Position numbers and translations under genes: made by a program
In this document: positions 19,652-30,518 of the stretch, one piece after another
How the letters are laid out: every line of letters starts with the position of its first letter
How positions within the stretch are numbered: position 1 is the stretch's first letter
The notes under the pieces: model-generated
Seen by the model: only the letters and a program-made list of their open reading frames with translations
Told to the model about the DNA's origin: nothing
The model's database searches: none
NCBI GenBank assembly: GCA_019009955.1
Contig: CM032230.1
Location: 19,147,501-19,211,500, forward strand
Direction: 5' to 3'
Length of the DNA stretch: 64,000 bases
Origin: Riptortus pedestris
Lineage: Eukaryota; Arthropoda; Insecta; Hemiptera; Alydidae

Positions 19652-19652
<1 letters not shown>

Positions 19653-19706
<54 letters not shown>
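19653..19706. repeat. (TA)n microsatellite
   Basis: TA run between the gene-bearing segment and a Helitron-related fragment. Confidence 0.95.
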
Positions 19707-19710
<4 letters not shown>

Positions 19711-20640
19711 CCTACCCCCACGTTCAGGAGTGGGGGTTATAAGGGAAGCCGAAAATAAAAAAATTGTGATTTTTCGTTTTTTGTTAGTTTCTTAGCAAAC
19801 ATGCACATAACAAGAGTTATTTATTTTGTTATTTTGAGTAACTTTTGTTGCATTAACTTTTGTCGTAAAATGAAGTAAACACGGGATATTCGCTAAAACT
19901 ATAGAGGGAGTCATTAATTTTATTAGTGCTTATTTAAGTGTTTTTAATAAATGGATATTATGACAAATGATGGTTATGTTTTAGCCAATTAAGATATTTA
20001 GTTCTAAGTATGATTCGGATTAGTGGGGATATAGCGGAAGTTGTTGGGAATCTCTTTAGTTCTGGTAATATATTATTTTATTTCCTATATCTTGATGTTA
20101 TTGAATCAGATATGTACTATCATAACAATTAAACCTTAATATTATTATGACAACAGACAATATGCGTTTAAACTCGATATGTTTGTTTATAGTATTACTT
20201 AGGTTGCCGGGAGGGCTACGATCACTTCCCCTTACCTAGCCTTTTGAATATAAATGAAATTATTTTTAGGATACACTATTATTTAATTCCATAAGGTAGA
20301 TAAATTATTTAAATAATTTTTTGGATAAATATTTTAAGGGAAAAAATGTTGATTACTCTCGAGTGAGAGCGGAAGTTGACGGAAGACTAAATCAGTTAAT
20401 TGAATTTACTTATTTCCTGTAAAATGCTGGCATTCCTGGAAGTATTTCCACTGAGATCTACTATTAAGAATATAATCATATCTAAAAACAAGAAGAAGTA
20501 TGAGTGCTCGGAGTGGGTTTGACAGAAAATATGTGCATTATAGATACTATTTAATTATAATAAATGGTATCCATGATTGTGATTCGAATTATTCACAGTG
20601 TGTCCAACAGTAGAGAGGGATTGATTGGCAACTCATTTTC
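19707..20640 (+). mobile_element. Helitron-related fragment (plus)
   Basis: Opens with 'caggagtgggggttataagg', then 'gcacataacaagagttattt' and 'ttttgagtaacttttgttgc', matching the ~300-bp unit at 8.7-9.4 kb. The later part (20,540-20,640) is the inverse of 26,560-26,660 ('gattcgaattattcacagtg'). No 3' CTAG terminus seen. Confidence 0.6.
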
Positions 20641-20699
20641 ATTTACTCTTTTTAACTAACTATTCTGTAAGTCCCCTACTGTTAACTGGACCTTAAGAA

Positions 20700-20845
20700 A
20701 AAGATATTTAGAAAGCTACATCACACAATTACTATTTAGAACCTATCACGTCATTAAGCGTCTCAGTTTAAAACGAATCCCGCGTTTCGAGAAGGTATAG
20801 ACTCAATGAAGCTTGAAAATACAGCCCCTGCGTGACGGGCGTTAT
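20700..20845. repeat. Dispersed repeat joined to a HINE-like 3' tip
   Basis: 20,700-20,815 resembles 15,890-16,010. At 20,822 'cagcccctgcgtgacggg' is an isolated HINE-like 3' tip. Confidence 0.55.
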
Positions 20846-21838
20846 ATTTACTGCTAAGTGTTATCCTTCTACAATTTACAAGAGGCTCAATAATAATAAG
20901 ATTTAAGTACCATGTGTGTATTGTTTTGCCTTTTCCTCTTCTTGGAAAGGCTTAGTGTACCTCAAATTCCTGGAACTTTGTGCCTACCTGAGGTTCATTA
21001 AATTATATTAAATTATGTCACAAAGACCCAATAGTACTACGGGGGGGGGGGTTCTTTTGATGAAAATCAGTAATTTATTTTAATACTATGTTTTTATCAT
21101 TGTATAATATATGTTGTTTATTTAAGAAAACAAATTCAACTTGTAAATAACCTTTATTTGCCAAACCTAACAAACAGTTATGCCCCTATAGAAAGAAGGT
21201 TGCAGAACAATATATTATTTGGGTGGCCAATAATTTTTAATGGGTTTTTGTATACATTTAAATAAGTCTTGGTTTTCATAAGGCCATTTTCTAAAGGAAT
21301 TTTGCAACACTTCTTTTGTAAAAATATATCTTCATTAAGTGTCCTCTCGCCGATGTTAAATTATTATTTAAATAGGATACTTGGCTTTCCAAAGGGTGAT
21401 TGATTAAAAATACGTTTTAAATACATATTTAAATTTTATTACTTTTTCATTATACCTTGCCCTTTGCCCTGGAGCCCGGGCAAAAGGTGTCTATCGGTGA
21501 GGGGCCCATCCGAGAGTTTTTTCCCCGATCAGGAAAGAAATCGCACCACCTACCCTGGGATTTATAGCGAATTTAAAGTAAAAAAAATCCGGCCGGGAAT
21601 AAAATTTTTCGAGCCCTCTAGCTATTACGGATCGAGAGATATTACGGATTTCATAATTTTTCAAAGCAAAAGTCGATCACGACGGTAACCGGATCGTGAA
21701 ATTTGGCCCAGCGATAAGGGCGGTACATTTCGGAGGGCGAACCCAAAATCGTGGTGGCACAGTGGCTTTATATTATAGAATAATTAATCATGTTTTTTTT
21801 TAATAATTTCTATAGGATTCCCCTACTAGAGGACGGAA
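20846..21838. other. No gene recognised
   Basis: AT-rich to 21,450; GC-richer 21,460-21,760 lies just downstream (minus orientation) of the gypsy gag remnant and could be its decayed continuation, but no pol motif is visible. Confidence 0.4.
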
Positions 21839-22571
21839 TTAGGAAATCGTACTCGTTTCACTGATGGTTCTGTTAGGCTCTTGCAGTGTTTGGTTTGCGA
21901 CTTGTGACATCAGACATAGGCGGCAAGGTAACGGCCTGCGATGTTGGAGTGTGTCCAGAGGTTTTTCGGACGAAATGAATCCTGGTTTATGCCGGTCTTT
22001 GGAAATGGTAGAATCGCTGCTCGGAAGTTTCACAACTATGAATTTCGCTGTTTGGAATAGGCGGCGGCACGTCGGAAATGTGAAGGTTTCCGCCACAACC
22101 TTCACATTTCCGGGTTTAAAGCTGGATTGTCAGATTTTCAGTTGCAGTGTGCTGCGTCGGACTTTATATCGGAATCTCTAGTTATAATAGCATTCCGTCC
22201 GTATCCGTATGTTTCTCGCTCCACTGCGCTGGTCTTGGCTCCGCCCGCTGCTAGCGCTCCTTCCCTGATTCTTCATCTTTAAGACGCACAGTTTCTCGCC
22301 GACGTCGCGGCGAAGAGCTCGATAGTCTCCGAAACAGTGTTCGCAACTGCAGGTGGAGTTTAAACGTGGATGATTCGGTCGTGCGGGGTTCTGAAGCTAT
22401 TCGGATGTTCGGAGGGAGATTCCTCCAAGATGGTCTCTGTCACTTCCGCCAGTTTTTTGACATCGGTATGACCGGTGGAGATGAGGATTGGTCGATATCT
22501 CGGAGGCAAGTTCGTTATCCAGAGGGTGCTGGTGAAGTTAAAGATCTGGAGCTTCATTCGCCATGATATAT
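21839..22571 (-). pseudogene. Ty3/gypsy gag remnant
   Basis: Starts at an ATG near 22,571 after the primer-binding region. One frame holds TSTLWITNLPPRYRPILIST and KKLAEVTETILE, matching the gypsy Gag pattern W..RLPP...PIL......L..LA. Further on, in shifted frames, come GRSASSGRSQDQRSGARN and a knuckle-like CYYN*RFRYKVRRS resembling the insect Gag C-x-YH-x-RFG-x-KA motif. Several stops and frameshifts make it non-functional. No protease, RT or integrase follows. The element is 5'-complete but 3'-truncated. Confidence 0.6.
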
Positions 22572-22599
22572 AGCAAGAATTAAATTAATTAATAAACGT

Positions 22600-22620
22600 C
22601 AATCACTTCGTGGTCACCAC
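22600..22620 (-). other. Gypsy primer-binding region
   Basis: Minus strand GTGGTGACCACGAAGTGATT directly follows the LTR end, close to the GTGGTGACCCCGACGTGAT site common in insect gypsy elements. The same site is seen at about 59,420-59,440. Confidence 0.6.
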
Positions 22621-22807
22621 TGTTAAGTTGTTATGGTTTTAATGAACTATAATAACTTTAAAAACGTATGTATTAGTCAAAATAAAATTCCAAATTTGAG
22701 TTGACATACATCTTGGAATGGATTAACCTCTTGACATTTTTCTCCTACCTCTATGCAGATGGGCCTAGGAAAATGGTGCCCGAATAACCCGCCCGGGACA
22801 CACTACA
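22621..22807 (-). mobile_element. Ty3/gypsy 5' LTR, 187 bp
   Basis: On the minus strand it starts TGTAGTGTGTCCCGGGCGGG and ends ..CAACTTAACA, giving TGT...ACA termini immediately before the primer-binding region. The short length fits Mag-type gypsy elements. No 3' LTR copy is found in the window. Confidence 0.6.
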
Positions 22808-23900
22808 GGTATCAATGAGTAAGTTAGGATCCTGACTGTGGCTTATCTTTTGTTTTATTTTTCATGTCAGCTACATGCTTAATAGTTATAATGGTTCCTT
22901 TTGCTTTAGAAGCCTTGTTTAGCAGTGCTATTCTTTTAACGACAGCTCTACTATCATTGTGTTCAGTGATGATGCTCCCTTGGTAACAGAACTCCTTCAC
23001 TTTTTGAAGTGCAATGTTTGCAATTCTAATATTTATAATTCCTTCGCTTCCGTTGTAGATTGTGTTTTGTTTGAAATGTAAATTTTGTTATATATGCATT
23101 TATTTTGTGTTTAAACTGATCTAGGGCGCCCTTTATGATTTGGAGCATTCCATTCATCTCTACTTTGGACATCGCCACAAGTGCTATACAAGAACTATTA
23201 AACGACAAAAAAACAAAAACCCTTTCATAAAGAAGGTCTTTAAGAAAGTACACCTAATATAACATACTCAATAAATTATAAATGGTCCATACGATTCTAT
23301 TTGAGATTAACCATTTGCATCAGTATTTTTTTTTTTTAAATTTACATCGGTTATATACTATTTTATTTGTTAACATCCGCTTTGTGCATATCCTTTAATT
23401 CAAATTAAAATGACTTCCATATGTTAAAAGGAAAGTTTGCTTTCCCTAAAAACTGACGACTTTTGCTTGGAATACGTCTGCGGTATCACACCAATGTTTC
23501 GTTCTTTTTGTAATAAAAATATTTAATATCAATATGCATGTTATTTATTTTTGAGTGGCAATCAAATATTTACCTTGCATTGTATAATTTTAACTGGTTT
23601 TACGAAGTAGGAACCCATGGCCTCAGACGTCTAGCGGAGTTTTTTTTTTTTTTTCTAACTCGCTTATTCTTGTGGTTTGGTACCCATGAGCCCATTCTCT
23701 CTTTTTCTGCGGGAATCCGCTACCCTTGGCTATAAGTTGTTTTTCTTTCCGGCACAGTACACCCGGAATCCTGTCTTACTTTTCTAACCTGTCCAGGCGG
23801 CAATTTGAGAGAGTTAGGATGGAGGACAAGACTTTTCACCCTTCAGTTTCTCTCAAGGTAAGCGCTTTAGAGGGAAGACTGCTTTATTGCAATACGTTGA
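22808..23900. other. No gene recognised
   Basis: AT-rich with poly-T at 23,641. 23,700-23,860 has mixed HINE-long-subfamily-like words ('gttgtttttctttccggcac') but no clear element. Confidence 0.4.
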
Positions 23901-24020
23901 AGTCGTACTTATGACCCGATTTTTGAAACATTTTCTCAAAAGTCAATCGATCCTACTCAGGAGATGACAAATATGAGGTCCGATCAAAACTTTGTACGTA
24001 TTTGTAGATATATGTATGTT
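23901..24020 (+). mobile_element. HINE-like left-module fragment
   Basis: 'gttgaagtcgtacttatgac' to 'tatgaggtccgatcaaaact'; the 5' terminus is replaced. Confidence 0.7.
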
Positions 24021-24033
24021 TACGCTCTAGCTC

Positions 24034-24165
24034 TAATTTTAGCAGATTTCCCTTTAGGGAAATCAGCTATTGAGGTTGTACTCATGACGGAATTTTCGAA
24101 ATTTTTCTTCAAATGTCCATCGATCCTTCCTAGTAGATGACGAAAATGAGGTCCGTTCAAAACCG

Positions 24166-24232
<67 letters not shown>

Positions 24233-24598
24233 CTGTTACCGCTCTAGCGGTCGCAATTTTTGTTTGATCGTTACCAAACTCGATATTTAGTCGTTTTATG
24301 TAAAAAGAAAGATCTCGTTAATGGCTGAAATCGGACTAGTGGGAGGGGGAGTTTAGAGAGGAGGATTTTATAAAATTCGAAATATTTCCGTTACTATACG
24401 TTGGATCGAAAATGTGTATAGAGTCAATCTTATTGCAAATTAAATTTTCTATAAATATTGTTATATACTTCTATTCTCTATCTTGAATATTAACCGAGAT
24501 ATTTGCATTTTTATTAAATCGGGGCGGATAATGGATGAGAGTAAAACTTCACGTGGGAAATCTGCTTAGTTTACGCAGCCCCTGCGTGACGGACTTTT
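24034..24598 (+). mobile_element. HINE-like element, full length, core (CT)n(TA)n
   Basis: TTTAGCAGATTTCCCTTTAG start. The core begins as (CT)n at 24,169-24,202 and becomes (TA)n to 24,228. The right module is complete, the 3' part short, ending ACGCAGCCCCTGCGT-GACGGAC before TTTTT. Confidence 0.92.
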
Positions 24599-24928
24599 TG
24601 TCTTATCGTTATCAAACTCTCGATATTCAATATAGATTTTATGGCTCAGGAGATTTGGTTTCTGTATAATTCATCCATACAGTTAGACATCTATTAAAGG
24701 AAAAAAGTATATTACTAACTAGGGTTGATCAATATAGGGACTTAGCTGGAAGTATATTATGTGTATTTGTTAAATTTAATTTAATAATCATTGTATTATA
24801 CAATTTATTGGGGAATTCAAGTGAATGAGCTGTAATGACCACTAAGATATTACAACATTTTGGACACAAATGTAATTATTTTTTTAAATTTCATATTAAA
24901 TTTGTAACTGAATTTATGAATAACTTAC

Positions 24929-25148
24929 TTGTAAATATCAACATTTTCTTCATAAAACAGGAAGACATCAACAGCAGTTTGCCCTTGCTGTTTACAGCCA
25001 AATATTAAATTAATCCAATGGTGAAGATTTTGCGATACATAGTCACACTCAAGTGCTTGCCTATGGACTCTAATAAATTCTGTGGGATCACCTTTGGCCC
25101 AAGGTGGTAAGACTACATTTCCCATTTGAACACTATTCTGTTTACAAC
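24929..25148 (-). CDS. bchs: BEACH-domain exon, blue cheese/WDFY3-like (isolated, possibly pseudo-exon)
   Basis: The minus-strand open frame reads LGCKQNSVQMGNVVLPPWAK, then GDPTEFIRVHRQALECDYVS and QNLHHWINLIFGCKQQGQ: core BEACH-domain sequence most like blue cheese/WDFY3 (large WD40-FYVE-BEACH autophagy adaptors). It is bounded by a proper acceptor (TTTTAG|GTTG, 25,149) and donor (ACAA|GTAAGT, 24,928). After TAV the text is DVFLFYEENVDIY where the family normally has about five more residues (..NVFHHLFYEG..), an in-frame deletion of roughly 15 nt in a highly conserved loop. No neighbouring BEACH or WD40 exon is seen. It is either a real exon in a giant intron landscape, a diverged paralogue, or a duplicated exon. 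Gene assignment is from memory of family motifs. Confidence 0.7.
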
Positions 25149-25257
25149 CTAAAACAAAGATATAAATATTTGTTAAAATTAAATAAGTGACAATAAAATC
25201 CTGAGAAAAAAACACTTCCTGAGGAATAAAGTCAAATACTGCAAGGCCATTTATGAT

Positions 25258-25560
25258 TCAACAAATACCAACTCGATATATAATAGTTTTATGTAATAAG
25301 AAAGTTCAAGTTCGTTAACGGCTGAAATCGGACCGGTGAGAGGGGGAGAATTTCGGAAATTCAAAATCCCTGTTATACGTCGAATTGAAAAAGTATGTAT
25401 AGTCAATCTTATTGCAGTTTAATGTTCATTAAGTTTAGTTCTATGCTAATTTTCTGGATAATGTATATTAACCTAGATATTTCGAAGTTTTAGTTTTCGG
25501 CTATGAGTAAACCCCCACTCTTACTCATGCCATATTAACAATAAGCTGCTATATCATGAA
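25258..25560 (+). mobile_element. HINE-like right module, 5'-truncated, long subfamily
   Basis: From 'caactcgatatataatagtt' through 'gttcgttaacggctgaaatc' to 'cactcttactcatgcc'. No left module or terminal hairpin. Confidence 0.8.
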
Positions 25561-26265
25561 CCACTTCATAACTTCACTTATTACTATTGCCCACACTAAT
25601 TAAATTAAACAAAGATTACTATTGGATCCAAATAGATTGAATATACCTCTAATTCAGCTGTTGGTATAATATAAAGTTGGGTAAAAGTTCAAATACTCTC
25701 CATAATTCCATGAAATTCTTTTCCTTCTTTCTAATCCTGCCTCGGATAAGCCTGAGCTGAGTGGGGTCGTTAGGAAGTGTTACCCTGAAGGGATGTGAAG
25801 TTTGGTGACTGTGAAGTTGGAAGTTGCTCCCTTAGATAACATACGGCTCACCCTTACTCTCGCCGGGCTAAAAATGTTGAGGGAACTCTTGCCATCGGCT
25901 TTGGAAGCCCTAAACCCCGGGGGTTAAAGCTTGCCCTGAGTAAACACTCACCCTCCTTCCTCTCTATCCCCTCCACTTCCTTTATATAAATAACATTGAT
26001 TTTAAACTGATATCTGATTACGAATCTTCTATACTCCCGTCTAACCCCATTTTCTGTGTTCTAGTTGTCTTTATTCGAGCGAGAAAACTGTTTGTTTTAG
26101 TGATTAAAATTATTCCCTTATCCTATCAAAACGTCACGTAATAATATAAGTATAATAAATCCGCCACTGCTTAATCGAAGCAAGTCCCACACGCTATTTA
26201 TCTGTCACTATCTGTTCTCCATTATTCCTCTATGGAGCCTATGTTTCACCCATATGGTGGTCTTT
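25561..26265. other. No gene recognised
   Basis: Contains a GC-richer patch at 25,740-25,960 without coding or repeat identity. Confidence 0.4.
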
Positions 26266-26385
26266 TAGCTAACTTCGTTAAAGGGAAATCTTCTATTGAA
26301 GTCGTACTCATAACGCGTTTTTTGACAAATTTCCATCGGTCCAACCCAGGAGTTGATGAAAATGTGTTTATCAAAAGTATATTTA
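26266..26385 (+). mobile_element. HINE-like left-module fragment
   Basis: 'gggaaatcttctattgaagt' plus 'cgtactcataacgcg' through 'cccaggagttgatgaaaatg'. Confidence 0.7.
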
Positions 26386-26394
26386 CAAACACGT

Positions 26395-26870
26395 ACACGG
26401 AACCCGGCTTCGCTCGGGAAATCATTTAAGGCGAAAAGATTCTGTTTTGTTTTTGGAAATGCTTCTGCGTGTACAACTGCTGTTCCCGTCTAGACGCATT
26501 TTTCCCCGTAGGGGGCGACTTTTGGAAAAAAAAATTTTTAGATTTGAAGAGTAAATGAAAATGATTCACTAATCATTCCCTCTCCACGGTTTGGCACACC
26601 GTGAATAATTCAAATCATAGTAATGGATAGCATTTATTATAATTAAATATCATCTATAATTTACGTATTTCGTATATATAATCTAACTAAGGTACCCGGG
26701 AAATCATCTTTGACTACACTAATGATGATATTTTTATAGAAAATCATTGAAAAACCAATGGGAATCGGAATATCATAATTTTTCATTTCAGCCCTCCCTC
26801 ATAACCCCCACTCACGTTTGGGCCTTAAAATTGTAATATATCTTATAATTATAATTATAATGTTTGGGAC
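26395..26870 (-). mobile_element. Helitron-related fragment (minus)
   Basis: Left edge holds the inverse of the Helitron 3' hairpin ('aacccggcttcgctcgggaa'), but CTAG has been lost. The interior matches the inverse of 20,540-20,640. The right part has 'cagccctccctcataacccc' like the ~300-bp Helitron unit. Confidence 0.65.
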
Positions 26871-26879
26871 ATCGGCTCT

Positions 26880-27024
26880 GGCGGCCGTTTCCGTAAACTA
26901 TTCGTCCCTCGTGAATAGGTTTAGAGATACCTTACACTACAGTTGTTAGTGGGCAGATTTCTCGACTGTGAAACTTCACGTGGAAAATCTGCTTAGTTTA
27001 CGCAGCCTCTGCGTGACGGACTTT
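26880..27024 (+). mobile_element. HINE-like 3' end (short subfamily)
   Basis: 'ggcggccgtttccgtaaact' to 'acgcagcctctgcgtgacgg' then AC and T7. The larger stem (GCAGATTTC...GAAATCTGC type) is present but one base differs. Confidence 0.85.
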
Positions 27025-27272
27025 TTTTAATTTCAGGGCTTCTTTGCTATCACCACTCCTGTGCGTTTCAGGGAATTAGTAGCCTACAGTCTTTACGTTG
27101 GATTTTTGTTGGATTTTTAGTATTATACGTACCAAGTTTTATAAAAGTTGATAATATAGTTTTGGCCAGAATAGGTGACATACACAAAAGCGAAAAATTG
27201 CTGATAAATGGCATGCAAAACGAAAAAGCATCGTGATATTCAGGGGCGGGGGGAATCAATTTACACAGACAT

Positions 27273-27274
<2 letters not shown>

Positions 27275-27329
<55 letters not shown>

Positions 27330-27450
27330 CTGTTCATGCTCTAGCGGTCTGTGGAGTGGACGAATGTTGGACCAAGGGGTTGTTGACAGTGGGAAAATTT
27401 GGAATATTCTATACATCTTCGTTATTATGCGCCGGATCAAATATTGTCTT
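27275..27450 (+). mobile_element. HINE-like core and rearranged right module
   Basis: (TA)n 27,279-27,325, then 'tttgtctgttcatgctctag' and a G-rich stretch, ending near 'ttattatgcgccggatcaaa'. Most of the interior is deleted. Confidence 0.65.
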
Positions 27451-27569
27451 TAATGTCATAATAGTTTAAAAACCGCTATGGCATGGCATGATCCATTTCA
27501 TTCAAGGGTTAAATGCCAAAGAAGGTTTTCATTGAACTATTTGTGATACACCTAAAATGTTATTGATTA

Positions 27570-27790
27570 TTATTATTATTTATTAACGTCAACTTTTTGC
27601 AACTCAGGCTAATTGGGATTGGTTATCTACAGGTTACCACCCTTTTCTATCCAGGGTGCATATTTAGGATGTTATGTAACGAATTTCGTCACTAAATAAT
27701 TTCCTTTGCCCAGGCAAGAATCGAACTCGCCACTCTAGGTTTAGTTTAGCATGTGAGAACGGTTTAACTCACATGGCTATACCAAAAATA
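27570..27790 (-). repeat. tRNA-like SINE, minus orientation
   Basis: In reverse it has the head (box A-like 'gccatgtgagttaaaccg', box B-like 'gagttcgattcttgcc'), body ('gtgacgaaattcgttacata', 'caccctggatagaaaagggt') and an A/T-rich tail ('aataaataataataat'). The most complete SINE copy in the window. Confidence 0.7.
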
Positions 27791-28319
27791 ATGTCATTGG
27801 ACCAATTTTTTTAAACTTTTGATTTTTTAGAAAGTTTGATTTTTGCATTTTTCTAAAATTAATCATTAAGCCAGTTATTCGTAATTTCCCTTTTTCTCCC
27901 CCGCCTCTTCTGCTCAAATGTTTTTTTAGGTATAAATAGAGAATACTTAGTGATATGAAGTCACAAGTGTTATATCAGTACTTAGGAAATATGGTTAGTT
28001 TAGGCAGCCCATTCCGCATGATTATCATTAGGTATGGGAGATGATGTTATTGATAATTCTGCTGTCAACTGTTATTTATTATTAACTTATTTGCTCTTCG
28101 TTGTGGTCGTGTACACCCCCCTCCCTCGATATATCATTTTCTCAAAATATTCAATATAATGAAGTCCTTACTCATTTGTGTAAAGAGATATGTTTCAGTA
28201 ACTTAGTATTGGTAACTGTCACTCATAATTTCATTACTCACATCCAGATCACTCTCTTCCTGTGTTGTTAAATTGTTTTCTTAAGTGGTAATATTGTAGA
28301 TATACATTGGAGTATGTAT
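27791..28319. other. No gene recognised
   Basis: AT-rich, no repeat identity. Confidence 0.4.
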
Positions 28320-28418
28320 TTTAGCAGATTTCCTCATGGCGCGATTTTCGTAAACGTTCTTCAAATGTGCAACGATCCTACTTAAAATATGAAGAAAATG
28401 AGATTGAATATGGAGAAA

Positions 28419-28469
<51 letters not shown>

Positions 28470-28594
28470 TCTAGCGGTTACAGTCATTGTTTCGCCGTTA
28501 CCAAACTTGGTTTATACGCGTTTTATGTTAAAGGAAAGATCAAGTTCGTTAACGGCTGAAATCGGAGGGGGATTTCGAGAATTCGAAATATCTT
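28320..28594 (+). mobile_element. HINE-like element, left part of a split copy
   Basis: TTTTAGCAGATTTCC, shortened left module, (TA)n core 28,421-28,464, right module to 'attcgaaatatctt', where a 237-bp insertion begins. Confidence 0.85.
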
Positions 28595-28831
28595 CTCAGG
28601 TAAGAAAAAACGCCTCGTTCCTTCACTGTTCTTTATTCGTTGTGACAGAGCGCTTTCAGAGCATACGCTCCATCATCAGTGCCCTGCTGGCAAACAAATA
28701 CCATAAAAACGTTGTACAATATGTCATTTAATTGAGAAATTTAGAAAATATATGTACATGTCGATGGTCAAAAGTTAAAACATACAACTTTAAATTACAA
28801 CCTAAAAATTTTTTTAATTAGTGTCCCATTG
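28595..28831 (-). mobile_element. 237-bp insertion with hammerhead-like core
   Basis: Inserted in a HINE-like copy with an 8-bp duplication AATATCTT (28,587-28,594 and 28,832-28,839). The minus strand holds CTGATGA (28,673-28,679), a hairpin GGAGC-GTAT-GCTC(T), then GAAA (28,654-28,657), preceded by the small hairpin TGCC-AGCAG-GGCA. This is the order of a hammerhead ribozyme catalytic core with stems I and II. Such motifs are known in Penelope-like and retrozyme-type elements. A stem III pairing is not convincing, so activity is unproven. It has no coding capacity. Confidence 0.55.
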
Positions 28832-29260
28832 AATATCTTCGTTCTAATAAGTCGGATCGAAAACGTGTATACAGCTAATCATATTGTAAATTTAATGTTC
28901 TATACTTATTATCTGAATATTAACTGAGATATTTGAAATTTTAGTTTTCGGCTTTTATTATATGGAATTACCGTATAAGATATAGTAAATAGTTTTCAAT
29001 TAATTAATATGTTATATTCAGATAAATTTGAGTATTTTTTTTTTCTTTCTGGAATATTTCTATTCATTTGTTCAGCTCTGAGAAGTTGGTAGACCTGTTA
29101 GTTTACAATGCATACGCTTCGAGTGGTCATTAAATAACTGAAAGATTTCTCATAACTGTCTTCATGGGTTCACTTAATATTCACGGTGGTGTTAAGGGTT
29201 ACCAATATGTATGTGTTATTACCAATCGTGTTGTAAAACTGTCTTTAAAAATAACACATA
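28832..29260 (+). mobile_element. HINE-like element, right part of the split copy (long subfamily)
   Basis: Resumes at AATATCTTCGTTCTAATAAG, passes 'attaactgagatatttg', then long-subfamily words ('gtgttaagggttaccaatat'). The 3' hairpin is lost. Confidence 0.7.
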
Positions 29261-29289
29261 ACATGTTATGTTATTAGCATATTGTAATA

Positions 29290-29690
29290 ACCATGGCTAT
29301 TGTAATTCCCTTAGAGAAAATCAACTGTTAAGGTTTACTCAAGAAAGAAACATCAGTCAATCGATCCTACCTAGTAGATTGATATACGACGTCTTTCAAA
29401 ACTATGTGTGTGTGCATGTGTTTGATATCGCCCTAGCGGTGGAAGTATTTTTTGTTCAACTTGAGGAAACTACATTTAAACCAGTCATGTAATACTTAAG
29501 GTCCAGTTCGCTCATGACGGAAATCAGACCAGTGGAGAGGGGGGGTTTAGTGAGGAAGAATTTTGAAAATTTGAAATATCTCGTAGTATACATTGTATCA
29601 AAACATTGTATATAACAATGCGAATTTAATTTCTTATAAATATTGTTAATTGGCATTAAGAATGTCGACGGAGATATATTAGCCTTATTG
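29290..29690 (+). mobile_element. HINE-like element, old diverged copy
   Basis: Left module heavily mutated ('cccttagagaaaatcaactg'), no TA core but a GT tract, right module with 'atatctcgtagtatacattg'. One of the most diverged copies in the window. Confidence 0.65.
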
Positions 29691-29721
29691 TAGTTTTTTA
29701 CCTGCCTTCACTACTTCCTAT

Positions 29722-29848
29722 AGAAGATTTTCCTTGGGGAAATCAGCTATTGAGTTTGTACTCATGATAGTATTTTTTAAAAAAAAAAATCAGATCCTAT
29801 CTAGGAGATTACGAAAATGAGGTCCGTGCAAAATTTATATATATATAG
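29722..29848 (+). mobile_element. HINE-like left module, interrupted at its TA core
   Basis: 'agaagattttccttggggaa' to 'ggtccgtgcaaaatttatat'. A complete minus copy starts at the end of its short TA tract. Confidence 0.75.
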
Positions 29849-30392
29849 TCCGTCACGCAGGGGCTGCATAAACTAAGCAGATTTTCCACGTATTAGTTAT
29901 ATAATTGAAAAATCACCATGCGAGAAAAGTTACAGAAACGGCCGAACTTGCTTTTGGCGGGAAACTCACTCTCATCCGTTATTGGCCCACATTTAATAAA
30001 AATGCAAATATCTCGGTTAATATTCAAGAATAGTATAAATGTATATGACAATATTTATAGTAAATTTAATTTGCAATAAGATTGATTCTATACTATATTT
30101 CGATCCGACGTATATTAACGGAGATCATTCGAAAATCCCCCCTCCCACTGGCCCGATTTCAGCCATTAACGAACTTGATCTGTCTTTTTACGTAAAACGT
30201 TTAAATGTCGAGTTTGGTTACGATCAAACAAAAATTGTGATCGCTATATATATATATATATAATTTTGAACGGACCTCATTTTCGTCATTTCCTAGGTAG
30301 GATCGATGGACATTTGAAGAAATTTTTCGAAAATCGCATCACGGGTATGACCTCAATAGCTGATTTCCCTTAAGGGAAATCTGCTAAATATT
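29849..30392 (-). mobile_element. HINE-like element, minus, full length, nested in another
   Basis: The 3' tip 'gtccgtcacgcaggggctgc' abuts the TA tract of the previous copy. It ends 'ttaagggaaatctgcta' at 30,392. It defines the element's 3' terminus as GGAC followed by one target T. Confidence 0.88.
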
Positions 30393-30440
30393 TTGCATGG
30401 ACTTCATTTTTGTTTTTAATTTCTCCTAGGTAGGATCAGA

Positions 30441-30444
<4 letters not shown>

Positions 30445-30515
<71 letters not shown>
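30445..30515. repeat. (TA)n microsatellite
   Basis: 70-bp TA run following a second, partial copy of the left-module words 'ttctcctaggtaggatc'. Confidence 0.95.

Positions 30516-30518
<3 letters not shown>

Larger units (their letters stand above)
18313..19652 (-). mobile_element. Helitron-ended segment carrying unrelated coding remnants
   Basis: CTAG at 18,313-18,316 preceded by A on the plus strand, then 'gcggaccagccagatgttgt', closely matches the 3' terminus of the autonomous copy at 55,718 for about 60 bp. Beyond that the content differs completely: gene-like sequences on both strands up to the next TA tract at 19,653. A Helitron that captured gene fragments is a reasonable reading, but no 5' TC terminus was found at the right edge, so the extent is uncertain. 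Confidence 0.5.

Noticed and set aside
21464..21688. 74-codon plus-strand frame in a GC-rich patch
   Set aside because: Lies beside the minus-strand gypsy remnant and has no motif; more likely decayed retrotransposon sequence.
27700..27790. Possible genuine tRNA gene
   Set aside because: Box A/B-like words are present, but no cloverleaf acceptor stem could be formed and the same sequence recurs with a SINE body and tail.
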